NCBI GenBank assembly: GCA_034440615.1
Contig: JAOTOM010005059.1
Coordinates: forward strand, 606,001-670,000
DNA from: Ashinkailepas kermadecensis
Taxonomy: Eukaryota > Arthropoda > Thecostraca > Neolepadidae
Length of the DNA: 64,000 nt
Reading direction: 5' to 3'
Part shown: in pieces, positions 63,833 to 64,000 of the stretch
Position numbering within the stretch: the first letter of the stretch is position 1
How the letters are laid out: each line of letters starts with the position of its first letter
Notes under the pieces: generated by a model
The model's database searches: none
Told to the model about the DNA's origin: nothing
Seen by the model: the letters and a program-made list of their open reading frames with translations, nothing else
Program-made: the position numbers and the translations under genes

Positions 63833-64000
63833 CTGTACTCCAACGGCATTCAGGTTTCAGGCTCCAACGGCTTCCAACGGCTCCAACGGCTTTCAGGCAA
63901 TACGAGAAGTAATTCATGCACAAGATGATCATAATTTGCCCCTGCCAAAAACACATTTCATGGACCTTGTCACGCTGTGCATGAAGTTTGGCTCATTATC

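Larger units (their letters stand above)
63240..64000 (-). mobile_element. Penelope-like element, 3' part, running off the window
   Basis: The minus strand carries a GIY-YIG endonuclease domain (63419-63832) followed by a non-coding tail with a hammerhead-like motif, then the AT/CA microsatellite. GIY-YIG C-terminal domains and hammerhead motifs are both known hallmarks of Penelope-like retroelements. The reverse transcriptase would lie upstream, beyond 64000. Confidence 0.75.

Overview
This window is nuclear DNA from an animal. The evidence is spliced exons with GT/AG borders, CpG-rich patches, CR1-, RNase H- and Penelope-type retroelements, hAT and Crypton DNA transposons, and a tRNA-derived SINE. 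I lean towards an arthropod, possibly a crustacean, because four exons on the + strand read like the amino-terminal half of an arthropod NADPH oxidase of the Nox5 type. That host assignment is an inference and only moderately certain.

The only host gene I can assemble is the one on the + strand. Exon 1 (12697-13071) lies in a CpG island, followed by exon 2 (18357-18451), exon 3 (28219-28330) and exon 4 (33609-33706). All four join in phase through GT-AG introns and encode a disordered acidic/basic leader, one EF-hand with imperfect ligands, and two helix-rich segments that look like decayed EF-hands. Two further possible exons are 24184-24341 and 52579-52650. The catalytic heme/FAD/NADPH part is not seen and would lie downstream, so most of the window would be introns of this gene.

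The introns are packed with mobile elements. They include an RNase H-bearing LINE (3' end at 1-745 on +, larger copy at 28455-30430 on -); a near-complete but dead CR1 LINE at about 3960-9290 and a 5'-truncated copy at 37516-39300; a Crypton-type tyrosine recombinase relic (20535-21330); two copies of one tRNA-Val-like SINE (21433-21598 on -, 22049-22207 on + with a 15-bp target duplication); a complete hAT element (24377-27778) with inverted ends, an 8-bp target duplication and a broken transposase; and a Penelope-like element with a GIY-YIG domain at the right edge (63240-64000, -), whose tail carries a hammerhead-ribozyme-like core.

Tandem repeats are the other dominant content. There are roughly twenty arrays with units of 2 to 110 bp, including about 82 copies of a 29-bp unit (30758-33133), about 65 of a 13-bp G/C-skewed unit (34504-35352), about 80 of a 12-bp unit (43151-44150) and over 1 kb of an 8-bp unit (47437-48628). 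Long open frames in these arrays are by-products of repeat units lacking stop codons and are not annotated as genes.

The most unusual structure is at 24184-28330. A candidate 59-bp intron and nine bases of flanking exon-like sequence appear to have been tandemly multiplied into a 68-bp minisatellite. Each unit carries its own splice acceptor and donor, and the hAT element is inserted inside the array.
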